Source: Termitomyces sp. T153
Lineage: Eukaryota; Basidiomycota; Agaricomycetes; Agaricales; Lyophyllaceae
Reading direction: 5' to 3'
Length of the DNA stretch: 64,000 nt
Assembly (NCBI GenBank): GCA_018296165.2
Contig: JACKQL020000018.1
Coordinates: 558,001-622,000 of the forward strand
Below, one piece after another: positions 36,191 to 49,600 of the stretch. Each line of letters opens with the position of its first letter. The first letter of the stretch is position 1. Position numbers and translations under genes: made by a program. Under the pieces are notes generated by a model. It did no database searches and was not told the DNA's origin. It saw nothing but the letters and a program-made list of their open reading frames with translations.

Positions 36191-37957
36191 TTTGTCGTTG
36201 TGTTCGAGATGAGATTGTAGCGCTCACAAGATACTTATATCTCAACCGACAGTGCTTATTTCGATGGGGAGGCACAATATATAGCCAATCATAATCACGC
36301 TGTATATATCACAGCCTTCGATAGGTGAATCAACGAGGAAAATCATGACTAAGAACCCGATTCGTTTCTCGGTGATTGTAGAGGGAAAGAGCTTTGGCAA
36401 GACTTCTGTTTCAGCCTGCTGCATATGTCTGGATACGCTCGGATAGGTCTTGGAGCATCAGTCGAAGATTAAGATGGGCTTGATCAGTTCCACAGCTATG
36501 GTACCGTATCGATGTTCGCCAACATCGTGGTGGGTTATTTCAGGAGAACCAAGTCTAACCTATGTAAGCATCATATCTGCAGAAAGAAATCACAGAGAAC
36601 ACACCTGTAATGATAGCTATTGTTTGTATGGAGACGACCGCGCATCGCTACTCTGAATTGTCCTCTGGTTTGGATTTTGGGATTACCCAATTTGAAAGTA
36701 AACGCCACAGAACATTGAATGTACCCCCTTGAAATAGATCCTCCAAACCTGTTAACCTGGTCCACCGGAGATCGCAGTCAGATCAGGTACTGTCGGTGTT
36801 TGCCGAGTTCTAGCCCTTCAGGTCTCTTCAGACTCTATGGCTCTCGCCGTAAATAGTCTCGTTGAAGTCATTCGCTCTCACAAATTCTTGGGCTTCACTG
36901 CAAGACTCCTTTTGGAACTATAGCGTCAGGATAAAAGACTGAGTGAATTTGAGATCTCGAGGTCTTTTTTTGCGCTAACTCGTTCAAAAGGATAGCTGTT
37001 AACCTTGTTCTTCTACCCCAAACCCGTTACTCTATCTCAATCCTTCGGACTCGCATCTTTCCTTACGCACGATCTCGAGTTTTGAAGTTCTAACGAATTT
37101 TCATGAGTTGTATGAGCAAGCACTGCTCTTTCATTCTTACTCAGGTTACCATGAGTGGGTAACAGTCATCAGAACTCGGAGTACTGCCTCTGCAAACACC
37201 AAAGATTTCTACTCGAGAAAATTTGACATCCCATCCTCCTCGGACACCGTGTTTATCTGACTGGCAATACAGAACTAAGTGTTATATATCATTCGGAGCT
37301 CGTAAACGCCTCATAAGATCCGCGTCACGGGAAGAACTCTGGTATGATATCGTACTCGTAATTCTATGGTCACAAGAGTCATGTGAAATCAATATCCAGA
37401 GGAGTCGCGATATACCTAACGCCGTTATCAATGGTCAGTTGACTCAAATTGAAATTAGTGAAACATGGATATTGCTCATCTTCCATTCTGAAGTTCACAG
37501 CATTCTTTTCTAGCGTCACAAGCCAACTCATCAAGGAAGACGAGGTAAAACTAGTTGAAACAGGTTGTAATATCGACAACGACACCTTTTCTCACAGTAA
37601 TTTCATGGTGATCTTAGCTCTTCAAGCTTCAGCCGCGTCATTCTGTAGATGTTTAGGGCAATTTGCGCTTCCTTTGGTCATTGTTGGCTTTATCGAGGCT
37701 TGCATGATATTCCATGATTGATTCAAAGCATCTCCTTGAGACCTGTTATGTAACTCAGATGCCGAACAGCGAACTCTCAGCGGCCTGTGGTAATTCTGAA
37801 GAAGCTTGTAAAAGGTTATTACAATATCTAGATTCCATTTGGGTTACCGAAGAAGTTATAGCCCTGCTCTCGTGATTCCTATCTTGCTCGTTCGAATTAC
37901 GAATATAAAGTCATGACTTGACGGACACCCTTCTCAAAGTTCTCTCAAGTCCTCCAG
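36191..37957. other. 1.8-kb region without a supported gene
   Basis: Short open frames on both strands (for example 37223-37513 and 37449-37721) have no recognisable domains and no in-phase splice partners. CpG is normal, so this is not part of the transposon island. Confidence 0.4.
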
Positions 37958-38486
37958 ATGTCATTCTCTTACCAATCTGCGCACCCTTCTTCGACGTTAT
38001 CGTCACTCGAGGAATGCATCCCGCCAGACATCGGCAGATGTTATTTTGCGTTCGCTTTGATAAAGGGAGATGTGTGTCTCGTGCAAGGTATGGTCATGAA
38101 ATCTTGACTTTCCTAATAATTCCTAATTTGTTTACATAGTATCACACGACACACCAGCGCCAGCACTCACCACTGTTGACGTCAAAATCTTCCGACATGA
38201 ATTTATCACAATCTTTCGACTTCTCGAAACAAAAACCCTTCACCCCTCCAATATCTTCATCATTGAACCGATCAACGAATTTCACATTCTATACGAAGAG
38301 GAGAATGAGACAGTCTTCCTCGCGAGGGAACTTGTGGGACGGTTACAAATACTCTCTCAGCAACCGCAGTTCTCGGCAGGGCGCACGAGTCGATACAGCA
38401 GGCAACCCGCCAGCAATAAGAAGGAGAAGGAATATCAACGAAAGTGGAAATCGCAGAATGATGTGATCAAGACGTCGTGTGTCTAG
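37958..38486 (+). CDS. unrecognised 158-residue protein
   Basis: Two exons, 37958-38087 and 38140-38486, join in phase across a 52-bp GT-AG intron with a good branch-like CTAAT. Translation begins MSFSYQSAHPSSTLSSLEEC and, after the junction, runs VSHDTPAPALTTVDVKIFRH. The middle is hydrophobic and Ile-rich (HEFITIFRLLETKTLHPSNI, then FIIEPINEFHILYEEE), and the tail is basic (NKKEKEYQRKWKSQND). No signal peptide or membrane segment. Continuous frame after splicing supports a real gene, but upstream exons are possible. Function unknown. Confidence 0.5.
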
Positions 38487-39217
38487 ACGCGGATAGACGC
38501 GGCATTTGTACGTGAGACATTGTATTGTGAGTGTTCAGCATTTGTATTTTTAAGATTTAGCGTACCCTTTGCTTGCTTAGTACATACTATTATAAGACAA
38601 AGCTTTCTAAGTTCTCCTGATAAGTGTTTTGATAGGAACTCCGTCTCTGATTAGATCTGATTAGGCTACTTACTTTGCTAGGCCCATAATGCCTCTCTAG
38701 AGTTCACACGACTGGACATCTTCCATTTAAAGTTCACGCGACTGGACATCTTCCATTTCCGTGGCATTTTTGCTCTGGGAGCTCCATGGATTGGGAAGAA
38801 ATGGATACAAGCATCTCATCAGGCCTGATTATGGAAGCGTTACTTACCTGACTTTTTCAACCAGAAAAGGCAGTTAACCTTTTCCGACATTGCTTCGTGA
38901 TTCCATATACCATACATACATAGTCCTCGTTACTTATCAACATCAAAGGGGCCTTATTGCTATGAAAACGGCTGCCACCTTGACCTAAATTGTCCTCATT
39001 ACTTATCAAGCTCAAGCTTATGGACTTGAGCAACTTCTTGGCAACCTCATCGCGTATATCGGACTAACCAACTAAGTAAACAGGCGGAACTCGGCCCTAA
39101 CGGTTATGAAAATAGCTGTAACCCGCGAAAGGACCCCAGATTCGGGTTACTTGATATTCAGTTGACATCTTCTCAAGTTGAAGTCAAACCGAGTCTCTTC
39201 CTTCAACCTCTCTACCT
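38487..39217. other. intergenic with a 30-bp tandem duplication
   Basis: The block AGTTCACRCGACTGGACATC and its next eight bases occur twice, at 38701-38728 and 38731-38758. No exon seen. This is the 5' flank of the permease gene. Confidence 0.5.
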
Positions 39218-41315
39218 ATGGATTCTGAGCCCAAGTATGCTTTGGATGGACAGGCAGTGGGAGTCCCAGTTCTACTACCCCTGTCACAAAGGATAACCAA
39301 ATCTCTCCTGCATTGGGGCGTTGAAACACACGGGCAAGTAGCTCCTACTTTCTCGTTCTTCTAGTGCCAATTTCAAAGTGTTCACAGGATTTCTCCGACT
39401 TCTGTAGGGCAACGCCTTGACAAACGGCTCTATCATCTGTTCTTTGTTTGGTTCTCAGCAAACATGAATGTACTCGCTTTTAGTACAGGATGTGCTGGCC
39501 CTGCCTTCTTCAACCTCGGGCTTCGTGATACTTTGCTCATTCTACTTCTGGTTGACATTGTGTATGCCCCTGTTGTAACTTCAACTTTTGGTTGAACTCT
39601 CTTACTGAGTGAATTTCGAAATAGTTCAAGTGCTATACCCGCCTTCTTGTGAGTCATCCGAGTCATATTCAACTCTCTTTTTCAAAGTCTCCCATTGATT
39701 CGTCTTGGAAACAGCGCGGTATTCGGCCCGAAGTTAGGAACCAGAGCAATGGTGCATGCTCGCTTCTCTTGGGGGTATGATCATGCACCTGATCCCTATA
39801 GTCACATATGACTCCTTTCTCGCAGATATTATGGATCAATGATTCCGAGCATTCTCAATGTGCTTTCAATGCAAGGATTTTTGATCCTGAATAGTATCAT
39901 TGGAGGACAGACACTAGCGAGCGTTTCCCATCATTTGGATGATACGACGGGAATCATCATCATTGGCATCTTATCGCTGATAGTAAGTTACTCATTTCCT
40001 CGAGTATAGATTGGGTATGACAGGTTACTGAAACCTCTCATAGTTGTCATTTTTAGGATACAAAGTTATCCACTGGTGAGGTCGTGGTCGTATGTCTTTT
40101 CCGGCCCAATCGAAAGTTTATAGGTACGAAACCATCGCTTGGATCCCAAACGTTATTGCTTTTATTGTCATGCTTGGAGTCGGCGGAAAGCATCTGAAAC
40201 TATCCAATTATCCGACCAATCCACCACCCTCGGTGCAGACAATAATTTCTTTTACGACATTTGTCGCTTCTAGCATCTTCAGTTGGTGCACCATGACACC
40301 AGATTATGGTGTATATCACGATGCGAATGCATCGAGGTGTGCCCCTTTCTCCCTTTGCTCTTGCCAACTCAGCATATACCGATGTTAGTTACAAAATCTT
40401 CTTTTATACTTACTTCGGACTTCTTACATCCAGCGTGAGCTGCAAGTTCCAATCTATTTGAGACTATTGTAATTCCAGATGATAGGTTCCTGCACAAATG
40501 CTGGGTGGGGCATTCGCTGCAATGGCTCCGGCAATATCATCATGGAACGAGGGATTTGACGACGGGAATAACCTTGGAGGGCTCATTTCAGCCATTTTAT
40601 CTCCCACTGGAGGGTTTGGAAAGTTCCTAGTGGTACTTATTTCACTCTCAATCCCGTCGATATGTGCTCCTACGATGTATACTTTTGGTAATCTGCTCAA
40701 AATTTCCGATTTCCTGCGTCGACGCTGACTGGCCTTTCGCTAGGGACAAGTTTCATGGCTATAGCACCAATTTTTGCTCGAGTGCCTCGATACCTGTTTT
40801 CAATTGTCTCTGGAGTAATGTAAGTTGATTTACAATCTCGACAGGAAAAGCCCAGATACCAATATATTTTAGTCTTATTCCGTTAGGTATTCTTGGCGCC
40901 AAACGCTTCTTCGGAACAATAGTAAATGTTCTCAGTAGGGACCTTTCGTTATATTTCAATGTAGTGAATTTCTCATCACATTCGTACAGGTATCATTGGC
41001 TATTGGACAGCTCTTTTTTCTGCAATTATCATTGTGGAGCATGTGATCTTCAAGAAACGAAACCTGCAGCGATACAACGTGGACCATTGGGACAAGCCTC
41101 AGTGGCTGCCATCCGGAATAGCTGCTACGCTAGCTTTCTTTGGGGGGATAGGTATCATTGTACCATGCATGTCACAAGCTTGGTACATTGGACCTATTGC
41201 TAAACATACTGGGGATATTGGTGTCTTTGTGGGCTTTTTGCTTGCCGGTATTTTATATTTCCTGATTAGGTTGGGTGAAGTAAATTATTTACAAGTCACG
41301 AGTAAAGCATCGTAA
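39218..41315 (+). CDS. NCS1-family purine-cytosine permease
   Basis: Twelve exons join in phase: 39218-39333, 39388-39561, 39625-39648, 39715-39774, 39826-39982, 40044-40075, 40124-40336, 40389-40434, 40486-40687, 40744-40819, 40873-40934, 40990-41315, giving 495 residues. Blocks typical of Fcy2-like permeases include WGVETHGISP at the N-terminus, WFSANMNVLAFSTGCAGPAF, LGLRDTLLILL, GPKLGTRAMV, ARFSWGYYGSMIPS, MTPDYGVYHD and VEHVIFKKRN...YNVDHWDKPQ. About twelve hydrophobic segments are expected; it moves nucleobases or related compounds with protons across the plasma membrane. Intron 1 (39334-39387) has a GC donor. One exon is only 24 bp. Exact substrate cannot be told. Confidence 0.93.
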
Positions 41316-41478
41316 CATCGGAGGATCGTATGATAGACTGAAAATTTATTGTCGCTAGTTCAAATAGCAGATAGTCTCCATTGGCTTTCGATTTCCGTAA
41401 TAAAGTGGAAGGACTCTAACTGGAAATCAGTATTATAACAAGACAGCTGACTTCATGCATGAGTACGATGTATATGCC
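41316..41478. other. 3' flank of the permease gene
   Basis: Short AT-rich spacer; nothing else seen. Confidence 0.4.
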
Positions 41479-41890
41479 TACTGAAACTTGACTACACCGG
41501 TCTCGCCTGCATGCCGAAGCTTCACGTAGTGAAGATCAGTCTTGCTGCCAATATCGATGAATTCCTTCAATGTATGCTCTTTGCTTTTGAATAAGGCAAA
41601 TATACGAAGATCTGTATTTGTACTGTCTGATTCACCCTCCTGTAGTTAGGAAGAATCGGTTCCGGTGTGAGCGCAGATCCGGATGTGGCTGGTACGATTT
41701 GCATGCTGCAGGGCGTAGTCTCTGTATCGTGAACCCATTACACGTAGGGAAGCATGCTCAGCTTTTCGGCTGGACCGCTCACGGATGATGAGAGCACCAT
41801 GACTAGGCTCGAGGATTACTTACACAAATGTAGCAAAATATATTTGGATACTTTCGTCGTCTGGGCCCGTCGTGTCTGATGTATTATCGA
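41479..41890 (-). pseudogene. O-methyltransferase fragment 2
   Basis: Minus-strand pieces read RHDGPDDESIQIY, a stop, then VILEPSHGALIIRE. Further down come LPNY and a last frame LFKSKEHTLKEFIDIGSKTDLHYVKL... ending GETGVVKFQ and a stop at 41479. This aligns in nucleotide and protein with the gene end at 63813-64000 and covers the HDWPD region to the C-terminus. Stops and a frameshift near 41620 make it dead. Confidence 0.75.
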
Positions 41891-42453
41891 AATTAGGATT
41901 TGTATATCAACGTATCAGATCCTGAGCGTGAAAGGGGTTTGAAGAGAGAAGTCGAATCGGGTCGCAGTGGGAAAGGATCTGTCACGACTAAGCATATTTT
42001 ATGTGAAGGTGATGCAAATATTAATGTATAGCAGGCGCATTCGGATCATTTCAAGTTCCTGAAGGGCTGTTTCTAAAGGATATCCGCTATCTTGATTGGC
42101 ACCTGCATTTCCCTCTGGTTACGAACCGAGAGTCTCAAAATATTTGAGATAAGAGGCTTACACATACATTGAGGGATAATAGATAGTCTGGCTCGGCTCG
42201 GACGGGATGATTGCGGATCAAATGTCGATCATCGTCCTGACGGAGGTATAAAATAGTATCATGTGAACTTTATGTTGATACATACTGCGACATTGGCAAG
42301 TGACTCATTCCATTGGAGGACTCTGGCGGTGCAGGGCAGTGCGCGTCATAATAATTTCAAGTCACTCACTTAAACTAGTCTGCAATTGCACCGAAAACTG
42401 TGAGGCTTGTACTTCTGCTCATTTCTTGTCACACCCGCTTCCTACGTCGTACC
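41891..42453. promoter_or_regulatory. 5' flank of the acetyltransferase gene
   Basis: A TATAAAA-like box (GGTATAAAATAG) lies near 42245. No exon seen. ORF extension to an upstream Met at 42400 is possible but the preferred start is 42454. Confidence 0.35.
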
Positions 42454-43212
42454 ATGCCAAGTACATTCACCATACACAATGTGGCATCCTACACCGGTGC
42501 TTCCTTTCCAGGCGACGTCAGCACCTCATCCTTCATAAACTTCAATCTCCCACTACCTCCCTCGCTCGAAACCTCACGTATTCAGCTAGTCCCCTTCCTC
42601 CCCTCCATCCACGCCGAACCATTCTTCTCTGCCTACACTGCCTCCCCCTCTCTAGACAAGTACCTCCCTATCTCCCTTTCGACCTACCCCGCCCTACTCT
42701 CTTTGGTCCAAGATGACATTCTCAAGGACAAAGCCAGTGTTCTCTTTGCTATCATTGACAAAACCAAAGGACCAAATGCCGATCTTACAGAGAGTCTAGC
42801 AGGCATAATAGGCCTCCTCCATTCCTCCACAAAAAACCGTACTATTGAAATTGGGCCCGTGATCATCCTACCCGGGTTCCAAGGGACATTTGTCTCGCCT
42901 AACGCTGTTGGCGCACTTCTTAAGTATCTCCTCGATACCCCTGCACAGGGTGGCCTGGGGCTCCGTCGTGTGCAGTGGACTGCAAACCCCGAAAATCAGG
43001 CCAGTGTAAGGGCAGCGCAGAGGATGGGGTTCAAGCTTGAGGGGATCATGAGATGGAGTTGGTGTCTGCCTCAGGGGAAAGAAGGGCGGGAGGTAGGTGA
43101 AGGGGGAAGAGGGTATGAAAAGGGGAGAGACAGTGCAGTGCTTGCGGTCTGCTGGGATGATTGGGAGAACGGAGGGAGGGAACATGCCGAGAAACTTATT
43201 GACAGACCGTGA
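42454..43212 (+). CDS. GNAT-fold N-acetyltransferase (RimJ/RimL type)
   Basis: A single exon of 252 residues from MPSTFTIHNVASY at 42454; an in-frame Met at 42400 would add 18. The pattern is that of fungal Acetyltransf_3 proteins: SRIQLVPFLPS...HAEPFFSAY, a central ESLAGIIGLLHSS and TIEIGPVIILPGFQG, then the acetyl-CoA fold ...LGLRRVQWTANPENQASVRA and AQRMGFKLEGIMRWSW. NxxSxxxxxxMGF is the classic CoA-binding helix of this group. The tail is Gly/Glu-rich with WDDWE. Substrate unknown; it could act on a small amine or a protein N-terminus. Confidence 0.88.
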   Translation: MPSTFTIHNVASYTGASFPGDVSTSSFINFNLPLPPSLETSRIQLVPFLPSIHAEPFFSAYTASPSLDKYLPISLSTYPALLSLVQDDILKDKASVLFAIIDKTKGPNADLTESLAGIIGLLHSSTKNRTIEIGPVIILPGFQGTFVSPNAVGALLKYLLDTPAQGGLGLRRVQWTANPENQASVRAAQRMGFKLEGIMRWSWCLPQGKEGREVGEGGRGYEKGRDSAVLAVCWDDWENGGREHAEKLIDRP

Positions 43213-43689
43213 TTTTGATTTCACTGTATACTTTGCTGGTTGTTTTATCAAGCTTCTCGCAAGATTCAAGCAATCCTTAGACAGCCATCTCAGACTTTCC
43301 TGCCCAAAGCAAACCTAGTAAGCCAGCACAGATGGTCCATTTATTTTTTCTGTTCTCAAAAATTCTTGGGCTTTGTTGCTTCATCTTTAAGTTTATTGAA
43401 TGATAACAACAAAATAAATAGATTTGAACATATGAAACTGTAGATCTCAAATATATAGGTACCCATGAAAGACCGAATGTTTACTCACAAAATAAGAGCG
43501 CGTCGCGACGCGTCCTAGGCGCGTGCTTCATATTCTTATATCACATGACATACATGGAAATCTGAGTCTTATCGACGACGACGCCTTGTTCCCCGTTCTG
43601 CCCTTCATACACTCGGATCGCGCTTTTCTTACGATTTGGGAGCATTCAACTGAGGTTACTTACCCCTTTGCTTTCCCGAGATAAGACAG
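43213..43689 (+). promoter_or_regulatory. upstream region of LTN1 with CpG palindrome
   Basis: Contains the perfect 14-base palindrome CGCGTCGCGACGCG at 43499-43512, overlapping ACGCGT at 43508-43513, about 180 bp before the start codon. ACGCGT is the MCB-type motif in yeasts; a role here is inferred. Confidence 0.45.
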
Positions 43690-46600
43690 ATGGGCAAGGG
43701 TGGCAAATCGTCAGCAACGTCAGCGACCCGGAAAAAGCATGCAAAGAAAGCGGCGGGAGAGTCTCACCTAGAGGAGCAGGCCCCTCTTTTCCCCAAGGAC
43801 AAGAAATTAACGAAGCAACAACGAGCGCAGAAGAAAAAGGAACCTCGCGTCAAGATGTACATTCCACCTGTGAAACCAGCTCCAGTGCAACCCGATCCGC
43901 TCGAAACCACTGGTCTTGTCCATCGACTTCCGCCAGAACTCTTGATTGTGCTGCGGAGCTTCAATAAGAAGGCGCAGGTGACGAAGATTCGTGCGTTGGA
44001 GGAGCTCCAGTCCGGGTGGATTGATAAATGTAGGAAGGAAGGCGAGGATGGAGCTCTGGTGTATGTCTTAATTGACATGTTGCCAGTTTGGGTGCGTCGA
44101 TGGCGCTAGCTGATGTATGTAATTTCTTATTATTTTCAACTCAGCTCCACCATGTGCCCGCGTTATTCGTCCATCCGTCGCGCCGTGTTCGTCTTCTCGC
44201 AGCCAGTGTTCATCTCTCCTTCGTTCAGATATCGCCAGTGCGCGAACACATCCTTTCGTTCCTACGCGACTCGGCATCTGCATCTCAGATCGAAACCATC
44301 CTTGGCACGTGGTGTCTCGCCGCACACGACGTCGAAAAGTCAGTCGCTGGGATTGCGTTCAAATCCTGGATTGATGTGTGCACGTTCGTTTCTGGCCCAC
44401 GAGACCAACTCCTACTCGATGACACATACCTGTCGCCTCTCGTTGCATTCGTCCAGCGCACAATACTAGATCCTAACGGAGCCTATGTGTATCTGAACCC
44501 TCCACAGCTGGTAGTACCTGTACCTGTAGGTAAGAAGGGTGTGACAAGGAAAGAAGAGCCTGCGGACACACCCCGTTCGAAGGCCGATGAACAAGAGGAG
44601 AGTGATACGGACCGGAAAGCGAGGCTGCGTATCGGTGGATTGGGCGCCATTCGACGCATCGTAGGTAGATAAAGTCGCGTTCTACATTCGCGAATTTCAT
44701 CTCACTTCCTTCTAGAAACCCTACAAACTGCCCTCCCCAACGAAGTCCTTGAATTCTTCAAGAATCCTGCATTGTGGAGCTCATTATACCATGCGGAACG
44801 ATGTCCTTTTGTCAGTGTCGAAGGTTTCGGGCATGGCCAACCGAATGTTAGAAAAAGTGCCTGGACACTGATCCTCTCGCTATTATCGGCACCGAAACTC
44901 CAGCTCGAATCCCTCTTACCGATTCTCAGCCTTGCAACCCTTCGTTCGGCCTGGGTAGATCCCGATACGACAGTCCATGCAGTAATGTGGCAACCCTTAC
45001 TCAAGTTCCTCAAAGGTAGTACCCATCCCAAACACCCGATTGATATCAGCTCATGATATCACTTGGCAGAGTTCCCGGATGCGTGGGAGTTGGAACGCGC
45101 TCACGACTATGCGAAGGACGAAGAAGGCGATGAGGACTCGGATTCTGAATCCGGTGATGTTGAGCCCGGAGCTGAGAAAACAGCAATTGAATCCGGTCCG
45201 ACAGTCAAGCAGAGCACGGCGTATCAGGAGTTCCTGCGGTTCCTTGAACTTGGATGCTCAGGGTCCCCATTACAAGGTTATCCGACGGTAGTCATAATTG
45301 TCTCGACAATCCCATCTTCCGTACGTCTGCCCTTCTCCCTCCGCACCGTCATGATAAGTCAGATTTGTATGATATACTCTAGATCCTTGCCTCATCGCCA
45401 ACAACACCACCCCTCGAAGCGCTCTTTACTGCCTTCTGGCAGGTCCTCTCAAGCCGCGCTCTAAGCTCCCTCCAACGCGCCGCGACATCTGCGGCGTTCC
45501 TCTCGTCCCTACTAGAATGTATGGTCTTCCTCGTCAAGCGTGTGAGGAACAATGCCACACCTCAAGCTGCCCAAATTGACCAGGCTCCTCCCACTAACAC
45601 CCCTACTGCTACTGCCACCGTGCTTCTAGGACCGGGATCCGCGGACGAGTTAACAAGTTACTTGGCGAAAGAGCAGATTGGGAAGGTGTGGACGTGTCTG
45701 GTGGAGGGTGAGCTGAAGGTGGAACATAGAGCTGCGGCAAGAGTTGTTGCACAAACGTTGATCGAACTGAAGCAGGTTCAAATGGGTTCGTGTGTCTATC
45801 CACTCTCCATCCCCATGTTCATTGACTCACTATGTACACTCCAAGGTTTGTTTTTGACTGCGTGGGATACGCTCTCAGCGCGCCTTCGCGATGCGACGGA
45901 GTCTCATCCAGGACTATTGTCGGTTTTCTTGAAAGTCTTATATGATAAGTTCAAGCATATCGTGGAGTTGAGAGAGGCTGTATCGTTGGTTATGGCTACG
46001 TCTCTTAGGATGAGTGTTGAGGAGTGCAATCATTCCATTAACACACTCTCCTCTACCTCCACCTCCGTCACCCCTCCCTCGACATCACTCACGAATGTTC
46101 ACGAACCCCCCATCACGGGTGCCCCCTTCCTCATAGACATGCTCGACCAGTTCCGAGAGGGCCTCTTCGAAGATATCCACTTTGCCGAAGTACGTTCCTT
46201 ACATTCCTTCCTCTCCAAACCCCAATCTCACTTTCCTGCCTCTCCTCGTACAGCTCATCGACGCACTACTCGTGCAACAAGCCACTTTCCTCCTACGCAC
46301 CTCGCCCGCCCTCCTCCTCTCGTACCTCGCTCACCGAAAATCCCCCGTGCACTGTTTGACTGTCTGGCACACTTTGCTTGCTGGCATTTCTCAAGTGGAG
46401 ACGACAGTGCTTAGTGAGAGTGTAAAACCTCTGATGAGTGCGGTGCAGAGCGGATTGCTGCCGGCGTATCTGAAGCCGAGGGAGTGCGAAGTTGATTCAT
46501 TGGTGGAGGCCTTGGTAGAGAGGGCGTTGGTGGAGGATTTTGAGGGGGGAGGGGTTGTGAAGCAGGTTTTGCAGTCTCCAGGTAAGTTGAACAGTACATA

Positions 46601-49600
46601 TCCTGGCCCGTGCTGATTGTTCTATCTTCGAAAGATCATTTCCTCTCTGCAGAAGGATACACGAGGTCACTCGAAACTATCTCATCCGCCTTCTCCCACC
46701 AAGTTGACTTGGCGCTCCAGAGCGACGATGTGCCGCCAAGTACGTTCGAGATGTCATTGGGTCTGATCACTGCGCTCTCTGGTAGTCCGCCGAGAGAGTT
46801 GCCCAAGTTTCGGTTTGACGCTGCGCTCTGCGATGTTTTTGTCCTCGCGTATCTTTTACCCGTGTGCTACGATACTCAACACAATCATGCTGTCTTTGTT
46901 TTGGCTAGGAATTTATGGGAAGAGCTGTACAAGACACTGCCTGCTGAGACACAGGCGGAGGTTTGCAAGCGGATTTATACGAAGCTGAGGGTTATTTTGT
47001 GTACGCCTTCCTTCCGACCGCTGTAAGAGAAATTTTTGACTCTTGTTGTTTTGTTGCCTTTGTCTGACGAGCTCGAGTCGACAGCCCCGAAGATATCCTC
47101 GAGATGGTATGGAAACATCCTCCTGGAATCACTTTCAACCTCCCGCACGACATCTTCCCATCAGCCCAGGAAATTGACCAAGCGCTCTCCCACCTCCCAC
47201 CCGACCCCATCCACCCAAGTCTCGCCGTCATCACTCCACTCATCCCCCCAGCTTCTGCGTTCGCGTCTACCTCGTCAGAATCAGAATTGGGATCTGGATC
47301 TACGACCGACCCTGATTTCGACAAGCGTGGTTTCTCGTCCTACGCACGTATAGTCAATGCTCTTCTTCACGTGTTCATCGAAGACCGACAGATCGCAAAA
47401 CATAATCTTTGGGCCTTGAGACATTTCCTGGCTTTGGAGATATACACACAGGATTTTATTAGTGTGCCTGGTGATAAGAGTAGAGTTTTTGCTGTGCGAG
47501 CTATACACGCCGGTTTGGAGACATTGGTTGGGAAAATGGAGCAGGTTATAACTTATGTTCTGACTTCGTCGGCGAGTGAAGAAGGGTGGCGCGAGGTGGC
47601 GCTTGCTGTGGCGCTCGGATCAGGGCATCAACTGTCGTCGTCGTCGTCCTCGAAGTCTTCAGGACATTTGACTGTGTTTTTGGTGGATACCATTCAGCGC
47701 GCACGAGATTCGGATAGTGCAAGGGATACTCGGATCCTGCGTAATGTACTGCAGCATGTTTTCTATGATGTTGATAAGGAGGAGGCAGATAGATGGATAG
47801 TTCTTGCGAGGAAGATTGAGGGTTCTGGTGAGATTCTTCTTTCATATACTGTCCATCAGGAGAACCTTTTTGTTAACGAGTATCGATATCCCTAAAGCAC
47901 CAGAAGCGTCAATGGCCATCGTTCATGCCGTCACGAACTTCGCGCCTGAACCATTGCGTCTCGATAGGTATCGAAATGAGTTGGCTGCGAGTTTACTCGG
48001 TGTTCCCCCTGCGAAGGCGAACACGGAGGGGCTTATGACGCTTCGAAAGCTCTGCGCGTGCGCGCCGAATACAGAGTCGGACGTTGTGTTCCTGCCGCAA
48101 CCAAGGGCGGTAAATATCACGAAGGCTTGTCAGCAATGGATTACGTCAGATGAGGAGGTTGATGAGGAGGTTTTGAGCGCGATCACGGCGGTGTTTTATT
48201 ATCTTGCGCCGATTTTGCAGGATATGTCGGGCGGGCACTGGGAGTTGATATTTGATATCGTGGAAAATAATCTTGAGGTTTGAAGTTCATCTTTGTCTCG
48301 AAATTTCAGCTCAAATAGAAGGTGTAGGAGTCTTCTCTCGCTGATGATGCGACGCTCGTCAGTCTCGCGAGAACGTTACGACTGGTTATGCTCATACAGG
48401 ATTTATCATTTACTAATAAATCTTTACGATATAATTGGGAGGAGAGGAAGATGCCGATTTTAACGATGGTTCGAAGTTTGGCGACTGTGTCCCTTGGTAT
48501 GCGATTTCACAACTCTGTCCTTTCTCTCGCTGACGTCGAAATGAAGATGATCTTGAACCATCGATACCACGCTCAACATGCCGAGGACTGCTATTATCGA
48601 TAGTTAAAGATCTACCACCGTCACTGATTGATGAAGGAACATTTTCAAAGGTATGTATTGCGCTCCAGTTTCTATATCATTATCCTGACCTGTTTTAGAT
48701 GTGCCATCTTGTGTTGGATCCTTCAGTTGAGGTACAGAAGATGGCCTACCATTTCTTGGCGCTTGCTGCCAAGAAGCGAACAGAGTACCTCGTTATTGAG
48801 GCAGGAGTTGATTCAGAAGGGATTGTCAACATGGATCTGCCGGGAGATCTTTTGAATCTCTTACAACGGAATGTCTTCGTCGAGGACGCTCAATCGGATT
48901 CGTCGGTATGTTGTTCATTATTTTTACGCTTTGGCTTATCTCATTAGTAAAGAATGTCTTTGGTTATTTGCTTGCGTGGATGTTGCTTTTCGATCTATTT
49001 GATGGATCGGTGTGTTTGAATCATCCTTTGTCACCCTTCAATCTAAAGCCTCACATTAGAGTCTCAAAGTGCGGTCAAGTTACATTGAGCAATTACGCAA
49101 TATTAATGTCGTTGTGGCATATTTCATTCCGACAATCCTCAGCCTTCTACGTCTTGATCAAGGTCCTCATAAAGCGTTCAAACTTGACATTTGGGCTGTT
49201 GATGAGTTCCGGATTGAGTGTATGTCAGTTCATCTTGGATCATAACTTGTCTTATGCGTTGTTCCAGATTACGAGGCAGACTCGAAATTCGGTCTCTCAG
49301 TCTTAGCTGCACACCTGTATTACCGTGCATTGTTGACCATCCCGTCCCTTATCCATACGTGGGTCACCGATTGCAAGGACCGACAATTGTCCACCAGCAT
49401 CACCAACTATACTTCGCAATGTTTCTCTCCCGTCATCATCCGGACAGAATTGACTCACGTGAAGGACCCTGAATCTACTTCGAACCTAGTAGATGAAAAC
49501 TTTACGGTCAAGGTCGTGAGTTCTGTGAACGAGGTCACTGCATCGTACTCCGTCGACGAACATCAGCTGGAAATCAAGTTGAAGATCCCTCCCGATTGGC

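Noticed and set aside
39218..41315. Permease gene as a pseudogene
   Set aside because: In-frame stops vanish once a GC-AG intron and several 48-66 bp introns are placed; all twelve exons agree in phase and match the family.
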